DNA of 64,000 nt from Arion vulgaris. Taxonomy: Eukaryota > Mollusca > Gastropoda > Stylommatophora > Arionidae. Position numbers and translations under genes: made by a program. Under the pieces are notes generated by a model. The model ran no database searches. It saw only the letters and a list, made by a program, of their open reading frames with translations, and was not told the DNA's origin. Below, one piece after another: positions 33,304-43,584 of this stretch. The stretch is taken from assembly GCA_020796225.1 (NCBI GenBank), contig CM036753.1:8078501-8142500 (forward strand), given 5' to 3'. Every line of letters starts with the position of its first letter. Within the stretch, counting starts at the first letter, position 1.

Positions 33304-33965
33304 CAGACTTCACAAATTCATCAGGTAACCTAACCGTAGACTGTACCATCTGCAACTAGTAAACCCACTGCCCTATAAAAGGTGACTCGAGAGAGCTGAA
33401 GACTAGGGGAGTACGCCCTGATATAAAATCCTAATTGCCTTGTGGGTCAGCACGGTTTTGCAGAAGGCTAGAGGATTAAACCTTGACTACAAATTCGGAG
33501 GGAGAGACCATAAGGCAGTTGATGGTGATGTGTGTATTCCATTCCATCTTCTAGCGTTCCCTGCAAACCCTGCTTGATTCCAGCGTATGGATTTTGTATT
33601 TCCTTTGGAGGAAATACTAAGGTAGAGCGAGGGTTTGTGCAAAATGGGCAAGGCACACTCCTCATATCAGCTGCCCAGGATAGGCATAAAAGAAGATGAC
33701 ACTGTCCTTGCTTAGAGCGCGGACACAAAACGGAATACAACAGTCACTGGTTATAAGTCCTCCAAAATTGTCAAAGGAGAGGGAATCACTTGTTGCTTTC
33801 TACAATGAAAATGACTTTGGGTAGAGCAAAAAGGCAAGAGAGAGAAGGGCAAACTCAGATGTTGTCACAGTAAAACACTTGCCAATTGACCGTCTGTAAA
33901 GACGAAAAACGCCATATATAACCTTACTATCACTGGAAGAAAGAACGTAGAAGAAGAAGAATAAG
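33304..33965 (+). mobile_element. Dispersed-repeat-like stretch ending in an AAG-rich tail
   Basis: Starts near CTAACCGTAGACTGTACC and ends CAGAAAGAACGTAGAAGAAG-like at about 33940-33965. The tail type is the same as in SINE family B and at 37550-37605. I recognise no coding domain and no second full copy in the window, so its class is open. Confidence 0.35.
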
Positions 33966-34535
33966 AAGGCATGTATATATATGCTTGTATGTCCTGCTAA
34001 CTGTATGTATACTGTTCCGTCTTCTGAAATTATTTTTTCCTGTCTATCAATATATCTGGTTTTGTAGAAAGTGTTTAATATGTCAACAGCGTCTAAGAAA
34101 TCAAAGTGATATACATATTGACAAATTGAATATTTTGCTTAAAAATAAATTTGGAGCAAATCTGGACAAGAAAAGAACGAATTGAACTTGAAAACTTTTA
34201 TGCAAAAAAACTGAAGTAGAGCTGCAATGAAGGTCAAGGAGAATAACATCTATATTTTATTGTGTTTGTCAACAAATATGAGACCCGCCCATCAGTTATG
34301 TCAATATGGCTGCAATTTGTCATACATTGGAGCAAATGTCATGAAAAACTCTGCAAATATACGAGCTTGTAAATCAAAACAGACAACTTAGAACTCTGCA
34401 GTCTTTTACAGGTAATGTATGAAAACATGAATACATACAAATAAGCAGACAAATTCTATAAATAGACAAATCGAAAGGTAGAAGACAGACCACTGGTAAA
34501 CAGACAGAAAGACAAACAAGCAGGCAGCTAGACAA
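33966..34535. other. Non-coding stretch
   Basis: AT-rich, then a run of degenerate AGACAGA/ACAGACA motifs from about 34480 leading into the next array. No exon seen. Confidence 0.35.
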
Positions 34536-34539
34536 ATCG

Positions 34540-34885
34540 ACATACTTGTCGGGTGGATCGGTAGAGAGGTAAGTAGGTGAGAGGCATAGACAAGTAAATA
34601 GGTAGATAGATAGACAGAGAGATAGAGTATAAAGTAGGTGTTTATGTAATTAGATAGGAAGGTGGGTGGGTGGGTGGCTAGGTGGGCGGGTGGGAGGTAA
34701 GGTGGTAGATGGTAAGTAAGTAGGTAGGTAGGTGGGTAGGTAGGTTGGTGAGGTAGGTAGGGGGTAGGTAGGTGGTGAGGTGGGTAGACAGGTAGGTAGG
34801 TAGGTAGTAGGTAGGTAGGTAGGTAGGTAGGCACGCAGGTATACAGGTAAACAGGTAGGCAGGTAGGTGGGTAGGCAGGTAGACG
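34540..34885. repeat. GGTA-type simple-sequence array
   Basis: Dominated by GTAGGTAGGTAGG, GGTGGGTGGG and AGGTGAGGT variants of a 4-bp unit. Minus-strand proline/tyrosine/threonine-rich frames here are its products. Confidence 0.95.
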
Positions 34886-35282
34886 GTTGAAATGCATGAA
34901 AGGTTAGAAATAGTAAGATAATGAATGTTAAGCACATTATTGATAGATTAATGAAAGAAAACAAGGTAGAAAGAAATCTAGTGGTCATCAATAGCAAAAT
35001 TGGTAACACTCTATACAAGTAATCACACAATCTTCATGGCTCAATGCAATTAACCAAACATGTTCAGTATAAGCAGGTTGGACTACAGAAACCTGATCCT
35101 TTAGGTTGAGGATCTAAATTACAAGTACTGAAATCAGAGAATAAAGCTCGCCTGAATTTCAAGGAACACTGGTGATAAGGAAAGCAATACTTCACGCAAA
35201 ATTGAGTCAGAAGCGGCATATTAGTCGCAATAAAAACGTCTGAATTCATAGCGTGCAAACAATGAAAAGAAAAAAGAAAAAG
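34886..35282. other. Non-coding stretch
   Basis: No repeat, exon or RNA gene recognised. Confidence 0.35.
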
Positions 35283-35833
35283 TGTTTTAACGTGACAATT
35301 GTATCAAATTGTATGTATTACTTGATTACTTTTCAAGCGAGTTTTAACGTGACAATTGTATCAAATTGTATGTATTACTTGATTACTTTTCAAGCGAATT
35401 TTAACGTGACAATTGTATGTATTACTTGATTACTTTTCAAGCGAGTTTTAACGTGACAATTGTATGTATTACTTGATTACTTTTCAAGCGAGTTTTAACG
35501 TGACAATTGTACCAAATTGTATGTATTACTTGATTACTTTTCAAGCCAGTTTTAACGTGACAATTGTATCAAATTGTATGTATTACTTGATTACTTTTCA
35601 AGCGAGTTTTAACGTGACAATTGTATCAAATTGTATGTATTACTTGATTACTTTTCAAGCGAGTTTTAACGTGACAATTGTATCAAATTGATGTATTACT
35701 GCTTACTTTTCAAGCGAGTTTTAACGTGACAATTGTATCAAATTGTATGTATTACTTAATTACTTTTCAAGCGAGTTTTAACGTGACAATTGTATCAAAT
35801 TGTATGTATTACTTGATTACTTTTCAAGCGAGG
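35283..35833. repeat. 57-bp satellite array with 46-bp short units, about 10 copies
   Basis: Unit CGAGTTTTAACGTGACAATT, GTATCAAATTGTATGTATTA, CTTGATTACTTTTCAAG. Two copies near 35400-35480 lack the 11 bp TCAAATTGTAT, apparently lost between two GTAT repeats. One copy near 35690 has small deletions. Confidence 0.96.
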
Positions 35834-36335
35834 TGACCAAACTGATTTTTTAATAGAAAATTTACGTTCTCGCAAACTTTCATACCATTAATATCATTAT
35901 GCAGACTCTACTGCCAACAAATTTAAGCTATAAAGTCGGACCGGTCATTCATGTGGCATGTCGACGCACAGCTAGTTTGACAACAGCTAAAGAATCGAAT
36001 CAAACCGTTTGGTTGAACAGTATTTACCAATCCGTACGAGTATTTGATCTTCAAACTCCAAAGAAAATGTCCGTTTCTCTTCGTTGTATTTACACGATTC
36101 TTCTTTTTGATTCCTTTGTTCATCTGTTGACGTTTTGTTAATAGTAGCGACAGGGAGATAACGTGTTCATGCTATTACCACCAACTATTTGCTTTACTGT
36201 TTCGTCGTCTGAGCTATTACATCACCAGGGTGATCCCTGGAGATTGACACAGACTGATTTGATCAAATGTAAAATAAAATATAGTCAAAGATACGTCACG
36301 AATATCGGAACAATTAACAGTCTTCTTTTGTCTAC
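35834..36335. other. Unique stretch without a supported gene
   Basis: Open frames of 60-81 codons exist on both strands, but none has splice or family support. Sequence such as ATCACCAGGGTGATCCCTGG contains a small palindrome (CAGGGTGATCCCTG). Confidence 0.3.
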
Positions 36336-36337
36336 TT

Positions 36338-36560
36338 TTGTTGTCACACTACTACCGGATTACTTGCCCAGTGTTGTGGTTTTCTGTTTTTGTCTTGCGA
36401 TGTTTTAGTGGCTTGTGTCATAGTTATTTTAGCTTTTTGACAGGATTTTGCTATGCCATCCAACCATCTTTTACTTGGTCTTCCTTTCACCATCTTTACT
36501 GGTGTTCTGTTGTAGAAATACATTATCTTCTGGGCCGATACACTGTATCCTGCTATACAG
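36338..36560 (-). mobile_element. LINE C-terminal fragment
   Basis: The minus strand encodes YNRTPVKMVKGRPSKRWLDG and IAKSCQKAKITMTQATKT, the GRPxKRWxDxI tail. It abuts SINE family A at 36585. Confidence 0.65.
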
Positions 36561-36584
36561 TGGAATTTAGTTGCATTCTTATTA

Positions 36585-36805
36585 AGTGGCCTCGCCCGTG
36601 TGGTGCCGGAACCCGCAAGGGAAGCAAAGAATAGTACCACTGCGACCTAAAATGCGACTTAAAGAGGCGACTGATTAGGACCTAGGAAGCTACGTCAGTA
36701 ATTAAAAAATTAAAAAGCATCGCAGAAATCGGATGTGCTGGCTTACTTGTAGGTGCATAACTGGCACAACGTACAATCGCGCTTAGACTTAATAATAATA
36801 ATAAT
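36585..36805 (+). mobile_element. SINE (family A) with (AAT)n tail
   Basis: GGCCTCGCCCGTGTGGTGCC, GCAAAGAATAGTACCACTGC, AGAGGCGACTGATTAGGACC, then AATCGGATGTGCTGGCTTAC and GCACAACGTACAATCGCG, ending in AATAATAATA. Confidence 0.78.
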
Positions 36806-36839
36806 AATGTTCGTCAATCAAATATGATTATAACCACAT

Positions 36840-37515
36840 AGTTACTTCATCCAACAAACAAAATGTAGTATCAGTCAATGGACACGTAGGTGACTTGTCA
36901 GTCCGATGCGTGCCTTGAAGAGTCGTGGACAGTGTGGGCATGAGATTGTTGCTACAGTCTGGGACTCGTGTGCACTGGCCTTTCTCTTTTGTCTACGAAG
37001 TACTGATGCTGCTTGACGTGCTGCCTCACAGGATTTTGCACCCTTTCGTAGGAGTGAACGCCAGGATGTTCGGTTCGTGCAGCTTTTTCCCAGGTATCAA
37101 TCTTGATTTCGAAGGATTTTAGAGAGGACTTAAGCGTGTCTTTGAATCTCTTCTTTTGGCCCCCTCGGGAGCGTTTGCCACTCGCCAATTCACTGTAGAA
37201 TAATATCTTTGGCATCCTGTGATCAGGCATGCGGACGATATATCCGCCCAGCGAAGTTGGTTAATACTGGGAATACTGGATAGCTCTGTCGAGAACAGTG
37301 GTATCTGGGATCTTGTCTTGCCACTTGATTTTCAGCAGCTTTCTTAGACAATTTGTGTGAAAATGGTTCAGCTTCTTAGCATGACAGGTGTAAACAGTCC
37401 ATGTCTCACTGGCATATAGCAGTACTGGGAGCACTGCAGCTTTGTATACATTTAGCTTGGTCTGAAGATTGATACCACTCCTGTGCCAGACATTGGCGTA
37501 CAATCTACCAAACGA
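36840..37515 (-). mobile_element. LINE 3' half with zinc-finger remnant (family 4)
   Basis: The minus strand encodes GINLQTKLNVYKAAVLPVLL, YASETWTVYTCHAKKLNHFH and CLRKLLKIKWQDKIPDTTVL. After a frame change come MPDHRMPKILFYSELASGKR and KKRFKDTLKSSLKSFEIKID. A CPHC...LTSHLR-like finger is still readable near 36885-36935 in another frame. Same family as 19431-19840. Confidence 0.8.
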
Positions 37516-37610
37516 ACTGCTTAGACTTAGATCACATACAAATCACACAGAGTGATTAACAAGTGGTTGATATGGAGCTGTAGAAGAAGTAGAAGAAGAA
37601 GATTAAGTGG
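37516..37610 (+). mobile_element. SINE 3' tail fragment
   Basis: ACAAATCACACAGAGTGATT followed by GTAGAAGAAGTAGAAGAAGA matches the family B 3' region (CACAAAGAGTGATTAAAATT plus AAG tail). Confidence 0.5.
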
Positions 37611-38042
37611 AAGAACAACTATATTCTTTGTTTCTCAATGTAATTCAAGCAAGGTTCTGTTACAACTTTCTTTCCTATTCTGATGTTTGTGACTGTATTT
37701 CTTTTCCGGAGTTGTTGGTAACTTTTTAGAATCACCCATCGTGTGGCGGAAGTCAATGAAAAATCATGAAAAATCTGGATATAACACCGCATCCTCATAT
37801 AAACCTCTAGGTATGAAAAAGTTTTCCTTTATTAGTACAAATGATGGAAAGAAAAGATATGAAGTGCTTTAGAAAAGTCCCCAACATTAGTAAAATACAT
37901 TGAATGAGAACAGAATAATATAAATAGCAGGAATTGCATTTGCCAGACAATATGTTGAGAGACAGCAAATAAAATGATCCGCACATCCAATGGAAATGAG
38001 AGGACCTGGACTACTACCTTGCACCAACATCAGTAGAAGATA

Positions 38043-38303
38043 CGTCAGAGTGGTTGCCGAGGCCCAAATTTGGGGTGTAAAGAATAGAACCACTGTTACC
38101 TGCCATGCATGTCGTAAGAGGCGATACAGGAGGTTTGGCTTAAATTGGATGCACATGTCCTAAACGTGTAGAAGTCTATGTGTTTAGGGCCTACCAAACC
38201 AATGTGCAACGTATACACGTTCTTGGCAAGATCAAACATATCACAAAGAGTGATTAAAATTGCTTGTAAAGAACGAACGCAAAGAAGAAGAAGAAGTAGA
38301 AGA
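38043..38303 (+). mobile_element. SINE (family B)
   Basis: CAGAGTGGTTGCCGAGGCCC, AAGAATAGAACCACTGTTAC, GCATGTCGTAAGAGGCGATA, CGTGTAGAAGTCTATGTG, CAACGTATACACGTTCTTGG and an AAGAAGAAG tail. Confidence 0.8.
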
Positions 38304-38450
38304 TCTTGTCTGAAAGTACAAAGCTTCAGAAGAGATAGACGTACATGCAGAATTAAAGAAATACTGTAACTGTATCACGTCAATTGCTGCAACACATTTG
38401 CCTAATTTAGGTACCTTGCGACCTCATGGACTCAACGCACTACATTACTA

Positions 38451-40630
38451 TAGTCTGTCCATTAATTCGTGAGCACTGTTGACATTGATTTTCTCGAAAA
38501 CTGCCTGTTGGATATCAGTGATTTTTGCATGCAGCCTTAGAATATCCATGACGCTAAAATAAAGCTAACCAGTAGTCCATAGATGCTACGGATTTTGCAC
38601 ATCGGCGAATTCCTTTGATCTTTTATGACAATTGCAAATACGGAAGCTCAAATTTTAGATTTTACAGTAATCCCTAGAATTTGTCCATGTCAATTCTATT
38701 CATACGTGTATCTCCATATTAACTTGATAGGTCAAGTAATTAAGTGTGTTGCCCTTTATGTGCAATCGTGAACTTGGATACAATATGCAACAGTTAGTCC
38801 TCCCTTCGGTCACCATTAGACCCCAGGGTGTCTTAACTTCACCACAAATTGTATGATGGTAGACGCATTTGGATATGGAAATGTATACGTTGCTATTTCT
38901 CAGTCTGTAATCAAAATATGATTTGTATCTCCGAATCTGACGATTCCATGAGGTTGATAATTGTTACTGGCTGGACAAATTGTAATCCATCTCGGTGCCA
39001 GTACTCGTCTTCCTCTCGGAGCACATGTTCACACACTTCTTCCAGAACTGCATGTCTATCATTGAGAGGGACTCACGTGTCAGAACTTCAACATCACACA
39101 TTTTAAACGTCCTGTTCTGTTCGGCAACTTGCCCTTTTACTTTAGCCCAGACAAGCTCTATCGGATTGAGGTGAGCATGATATGGAGGTAGTAGCAAAGA
39201 CGTGTGGCCGTATTCCCAATGATTTTGTCAATATGAAACACCTTTGTCTTATTTGTCATCCTCACCAGGTGCAACAACTCGGTTTCAAATATGTATCATC
39301 GAAGCTGACATTTTCCTTAGCAAGCCAAGTCCTAATTTGATATTTTGTATTTGATGCAGTTGGTACTTTGTCTTCCGCTGATACTGCGTTGTGATAGGAT
39401 GCATTATCCATTACCAAGCATGATGGTCTGTTTAGAATTGGAAGTAGATCTTTCTCCATCCAGTGCCTGAAAATATGTCCATTCATTTCTGTGTGGTAGT
39501 CCCTACCGTCGGTACTTTTGATTGGAAAATAAGTCCAGCGTCATGGACAAGACCTTCTTCACTGCTTCCTGCATGTGTTAGTATAATACGCTGGCCTTTG
39601 CTGCTTGGTATTTTTCTTTTCTGTTCACCGTCTACTGATTGCCATTCTTTAGCATTGGTGTGGTGAGCATTGACCCAGGATTCGTCCAAATATACAATAT
39701 CATAGCCTTGCCTCCGCCGCTCACGGATCTGCCTCAGGTATTTACTTCGGGCAGCAATTAAATGTGGCTTTTCACAAATAATATTCCTGCCGCCTATAGT
39801 TTTCTGAAGGTGAAGCCGGCGGCTCTTACAATTTTCCATAAAGTACTTTTAGAAATGTCTATGCTGCAATCTGATTGCAGTTTTAATTTCAGTTTCCTGA
39901 GTAACAAGTTGATTTGTCGCAAACATTTTCAAGAGCTCCCGTCTTATGACATCTATGTCAAAGTCGTCAATTGTTCTTTTCCTTCCTTGTTTGACATTAG
40001 TGCACTTTGTGTCCTGTTTAATCCATCGGAAAAGGATTCTCTATTCAGACCAAGCGCCAGTTGCGTTCGTTTCTCAGGGTTATGAATATCGCAATATAGA
40101 TGACCTCTCTTAGATTCCCTACGGAAGTGTTGGTATAGTAAAACTGTAACCTTCTGCATTGTTATAAATGTGCACTTCAGACTCATTATGAATGTGATAT
40201 CAATGTCAGTTTTGATAAGCCAACAAATATGATACAATAGCTTCATACAAATAGCGAGATACACTATAACTATACAACGGTATCCCAATTATAACGTCAT
40301 ATGCTTTCCGCTTTCAAAGTCGACTGGGTTAGGTGCACGGGAATTCGTGAAATTGTTGTTTACTCACGATATTTAAATGTTACCATAATGTATTTTAGAA
40401 CAACGCGTCTGTGTACCGTAGATCTGTTACTATTGTGTACAATCCGGTGAGGTTGATTTTAATATAACCTGAAGAAGAAATATTTCAAACTACATCAAAT
40501 TTTCTTGGAAAAAAATATTTCTCTAGCGTCATGGATATTCTAAGGCTGCTTGCAAAAAATCACTGAGATTCAACAGGTAGTTTTCGAGAAAATCAATTTC
40601 AAACGTGCTCACGAATTAATGGACAGACTA
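38451..40630. mobile_element. Complete Tc1/mariner-IS630-type transposon, 2,180 bp
   Basis: Left end TAGTCTGTCCATTAATTCGT and right end ACGAATTAATGGACAGACTA are inverted. The inverted repeats extend about 106 bp (38451-38556 and 40524-40630), through GATTTTCTCGAAAACT and GCAGCCTTAGAATATCCATG. TA flanks both ends, consistent with the TA duplication of this superfamily. The element encodes a broken transposase on the minus strand (38964-40288). Confidence 0.93.
38964..40288 (-). pseudogene. Tc1/IS630-type DDE transposase, frameshifted
   Basis: The minus strand contains in order: an N-terminal helix-turn-helix-like region (about 39850-40290, RRELLKMFATNQLVTQETEI in one frame); the first catalytic aspartate in GYDIVYLDESWVNAHHTN (about 39690); GQRIILTHAGSSEEGLVHDA (about 39570); the second aspartate in PSCLVMDNASYHNAVSAED (about 39410); and the third acidic residue in LPPYHAHLNPIELVWAKVK (about 39170). 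All three catalytic positions are visible but lie in at least three frames with gaps, so the gene is dead. The distance from second to third is long, roughly 80-90 residues, against 34-41 in classical Tc1/mariner. Confidence 0.88.
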
Positions 40631-41061
40631 TATGATCCTTGATATTTTCTCTTCTCATGCTCCATATTCTATATGTGTGTATGTTAAATATAGATATGTT
40701 ATGTATATGTTTGTTTATTATTGTTTATCTTCTTTATTCCACTTCTCGTTTTTTGCATTTATTTCGTTATTCGTATTTTGTTACATATTTTCATTTTATA
40801 AATTTATTTTCTGATTCTATATGTTGTAGCCATGTAGAATTTCTTTACTTCTGGTGTATAATTGATTGATAAAGGCATTTTGGTCAAAACATTGCTGTTT
40901 TTAATGTTTTTGTACTTTGTAAACTACAGTATATTTTTTTTACGTGTTTCCCATTACTACATAGTTTTACTGCAGTCTTCTCTTATATCAATAATACATT
41001 TGCACAACAACATAAAGCATCCAAGACTTTTCTTTATATAAAAGACTGAACAAAAATAGAC

Positions 41062-41165
41062 AAGAACCTGTGTGTTGCCGGGACTGGCAAGAGGAGCAAA
41101 GAATAGTAACAATATGACCTACAAGGCATGTTATAAAAGGCGACTAAGGTGGGGTTTGACGTGGA
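41062..41165 (+). mobile_element. SINE family A core fragment
   Basis: GAGCAAAGAATAGTAACAAT, GACCTACAAGGCATGTTATA and AAAGGCGACTAAGG match the family A core with several changes. Head and tail are missing. Confidence 0.6.
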
Positions 41166-41373
41166 GCTGTCTACCCTATCCAGTAGAAAATTGTACCCAA
41201 AAATATATCCAACTATGAACAAGTCAAAAACTATATAATAATAACTGTACCAACCAAGAGAACAGAATAACTGGAGGGGGCTGCAGGAGGTAGCTAAAAA
41301 TAGGAAGATTTGACATACGCTGTTTGAAGCCTAAACCCCAATCAGGGTTAAAGTGATATATATATATATAATA

Positions 41374-41629
41374 CAGGGTGTTCAAGATAATAGCAGCCTG
41401 TGAATGGAGTCAATCTGGCATGTATGTATGAAAATGAGAAGGTTCAGTTATGACGTAGTATAGGTCAAGGTTATGTGACGGTATGTAATTGTAGTGCGGG
41501 AAGGGGCGATGAACAAATGTGACGTAAAACGAGCTAGTCAGAACCGGTTTAAATAGTACATAAACATAACGCGATAGATTATCTGGCAACTTTCGATTTG
41601 TCAATGGGGCTGCTTTAATCTTGAACACC

Positions 41630-41632
<3 letters not shown>
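41374..41632. mobile_element. 259-bp MITE, Tc1/mariner type, copy 2
   Basis: Ends CAGGGTGTTCAAGATAATAG and TTAATCTTGAACACCCTG, with TA at both flanks inside a (TA)n run. Same length as copy 1 at 7726-7984 and opposite in orientation, with a conserved interior (GTATAGGTCAAGGTTATGTG). Confidence 0.92.

Positions 41633-41698
<66 letters not shown>
41633..41698. repeat. (TA)n(GA)n microsatellite
   Basis: A TA run followed by a GA run, about 30 bp from the donor of the candidate leader exon. Confidence 0.95.
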
Positions 41699-41730
41699 AA
41701 TAAATGAACAAATATATAACTTCAACTTAC

Positions 41731-41815
41731 CTGATATTTTCTTGTCGTATAACACTAGATAAACATAGACAAGAATGTAACAACTTCTTTGACAAAATGT
41801 CAGCCCTTTAGACAT
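41731..41815 (-). CDS. Candidate leader (signal-peptide) exon of the Ig gene
   Basis: A minus-strand reading frame with ATG at 41815 and a perfect donor, ATATCAG/GTAAGTT, after 41731. It encodes MSKGLTFCQRSC, then a hydrophobic run YILVYVYLVLY, then DKKIS, and stops after one base of a codon (phase 1). Ig exon 1 enters in phase 1, so the two would join in frame as KKIS-V-LASLEP. The frame is also open to an earlier ATG at 41860, so the start is uncertain. The intron would be about 13.5 kb. This is inference: the hydrophobic stretch is short for a signal peptide, and an intervening exon cannot be excluded. Confidence 0.35.
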
Positions 41816-41860
41816 AGTTACAATAACTAAGAACACGAAATGTCTGAACAAACAATACAA

Positions 41861-42299
41861 TTTTTGTCTGTTCTCTCGACAGGAAAATATTTTCTCGACA
41901 GGAAAATATTTCCTTGAAACAGCACGTATTCATACGGAAACGTCATTCCATTAGAACTCTCCATCTTCTGATCGCCGGCTATAAACGTTAATCACCACTG
42001 GTCTAAAAGTGGTTGCACCAACCTGATTGTGTTCATCACATCAACCGGATTACAGTATCCTACTGTAAATACATTTAAAACATGACTTATTAAATAGTTC
42101 TGAATTTGTGACAAAATACAAACATGAAGTGTCAAGTATTACTGAAAGTGTTTGGTTCGAAATGAAACCAATGTAGCCATTATTTTTTAAATATTATTAG
42201 AACTTTGAGCAAACTGTCTGAACGTAATATAAGATTTTGTTTTAATAGACTTCTTTTTGCGTTCGGTTTTGTATGCTCATCTAAACCATGAGACGGGTT
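41861..42299. other. Non-coding stretch upstream of the candidate leader exon
   Basis: CTCGACAGGAAAATATTT occurs twice in tandem (41876-41911). No TATA or initiator context that I can defend. If the leader exon is real, part of this may be 5' UTR or promoter. Confidence 0.25.
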
Positions 42300-42790
42300 G
42301 CCTCTATGAAGCTGCATGTCAGTTAGAGTTCCCCATAGCTTGCTCTGTAAGCTTCGTTTATGAGATCATTTTCGTTTCGTTGGTGTATGTACGATAGACA
42401 TGACTGCAGGATGTTCTCTGGAGTCTGTGTTTCTAGAATTCTATCTGACATGCGCACTGTGCATTCTAAGTAGGCTTTAGTCTGTGCATGTGATGGTTGA
42501 GCCTGCAGTGACCTGTTCTTTGGCAAAGATTGTTGTGTGCTGTTTTTGTTTAGTCTGCTAATGGGATCTTGTGGGTGTTTGCTGTGGCTTTGTTGCCTCC
42601 ACAACTCTGTATTTTCGCTTGATATATGTCTTGACTTCTGGTAATGACACTGGGCGTTTGAGTTGTATAAGTTTTGTTCCATCCTTAGCCAGCCTGTCTA
42701 CTCTCACATTTCCTGATACGCCACAGTGGGCTGGTATCCACTGGAGAATAATTTGGCTGTGTTCTTATAGCTTGTTTAGCTGTTTTAATA
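42300..42790 (-). mobile_element. LINE RNase H and C-terminal fragment (family 6)
   Basis: The minus strand, across frame breaks, shows IPAHCGVSGN-like RNase H sequence near 42720, then QDPISRLNKNSTQQSLPKNR and TPENILQSCLSYIHQRNEND. The last resembles the cysteine-containing EHxLxxCPxY tail of Jockey/I-type LINEs. Dead copy. Confidence 0.65.
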
Positions 42791-43424
42791 AACCTTTTAA
42801 ACACTTTTAATATACAAAATATCATGCACGAATCTCAGTACAGAAATATCATACGAAACTCAGGTAGCCACAAAATATCATGCACTAATCTCCGGTAGAC
42901 ATTCGTAGTCATCGCTTTCTCCGGATTTGATCGTATTTCTTCACACTTCATCATACTTCTAGCATGTAGTCACATAGTGTATACCGCACAGACCAGAACG
43001 GAACATTTCCTTGAATAACAACCATCATCTACTAACAAAAACACATTGGTAGATACGTGTTGGCATGAAACGTGCCGTTTGTCTTATAGTCAGAACCGCT
43101 TTTAAAGCAACTGTGGATTTATTCTCCACATAATTACGACGTTCTGTCTCTTATATTCCAACCATCTTTCCTTTTCAATCATGTCAGTGATGGCTGATTG
43201 AATAGTCTTCAGTTTTATAGTTTATATCTTCATGTTTTTCTTTCATCTTCTTCGTGCAGTCATCATCAACACCGGAAGTCACGTGCGCAAGTAAGACTAC
43301 AAGTTGTAACGTTGTGATTAAACAAACTTGGTTTGGATTGAATGTGTTATGAAGAGATTGAGTATAAAACAAACATGGTATGGATGAAATGTTTTCGGTC
43401 TCCGCGTGAAGTGAACAGTATATT
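42791..43424. other. Mostly unique stretch
   Basis: A short near-duplication of CAAAATATCATGCACGAATC (about 42818 and 42870). A minus-strand frame at 43184-43531 has a hydrophobic stretch (TTLQLVVLLAHVTSG), but I could not support splice sites. Confidence 0.3.
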
Positions 43425-43500
43425 TTTTTCCAGAGATCCTCGGTCTGATGTAGGTGAGATCTAGTTTCTAGTTCTAATGAAGAAAGACCATAAATCTTTG
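43425..43500 (+). repeat. Dispersed repeat F
   Basis: TTCCAGAGATCCTCGGTCTG and GTAGGTGAGATCTAGTTTCT. Related pieces: 48885-48960 (-), 53118-53175 (+), 54698-54790 (+). Probably part of a SINE or other transposable element. Confidence 0.5.
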
Positions 43501-43584
43501 TTAGTTGAAAATCTATCAGATTGAACTGCACAGCCGTTTCTCATCTAAATTCTTGAAAGCAATTGAAAATACAGCATAGATAGG

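Larger units (their letters stand above)
38395..40990. mobile_element. Second copy of the 16526-type element, split by a Tc1/mariner insertion
   Basis: GGTACCTTGCGACCTCATGG at 38410 matches, in reverse, CACGTGGTCGCAAGGTACC at 16902. 40640-40990 matches the reverse of 16560-16860 (CTCCATATTCTATATG, TTTATTTCGTTATTCG, GATAAAGGCATTTTGGTC, TTTACGTGTTT). The 2.18 kb between is the TIR transposon at 38451-40630, giving a nested pair. Confidence 0.65.

Noticed and set aside
29594..33355. 1,253-codon and 1,235-codon frames as large repeat proteins
   Set aside because: Both strands are open only because the unit is 54 bp with no stop in those frames. No start context or splice support, and no excess of silent differences.
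43184..43531. Minus-strand frame with a hydrophobic stretch as a secreted-protein exon
   Set aside because: Overlaps dispersed repeat F, and I could not identify reliable splice sites or a start. Left as unsupported.
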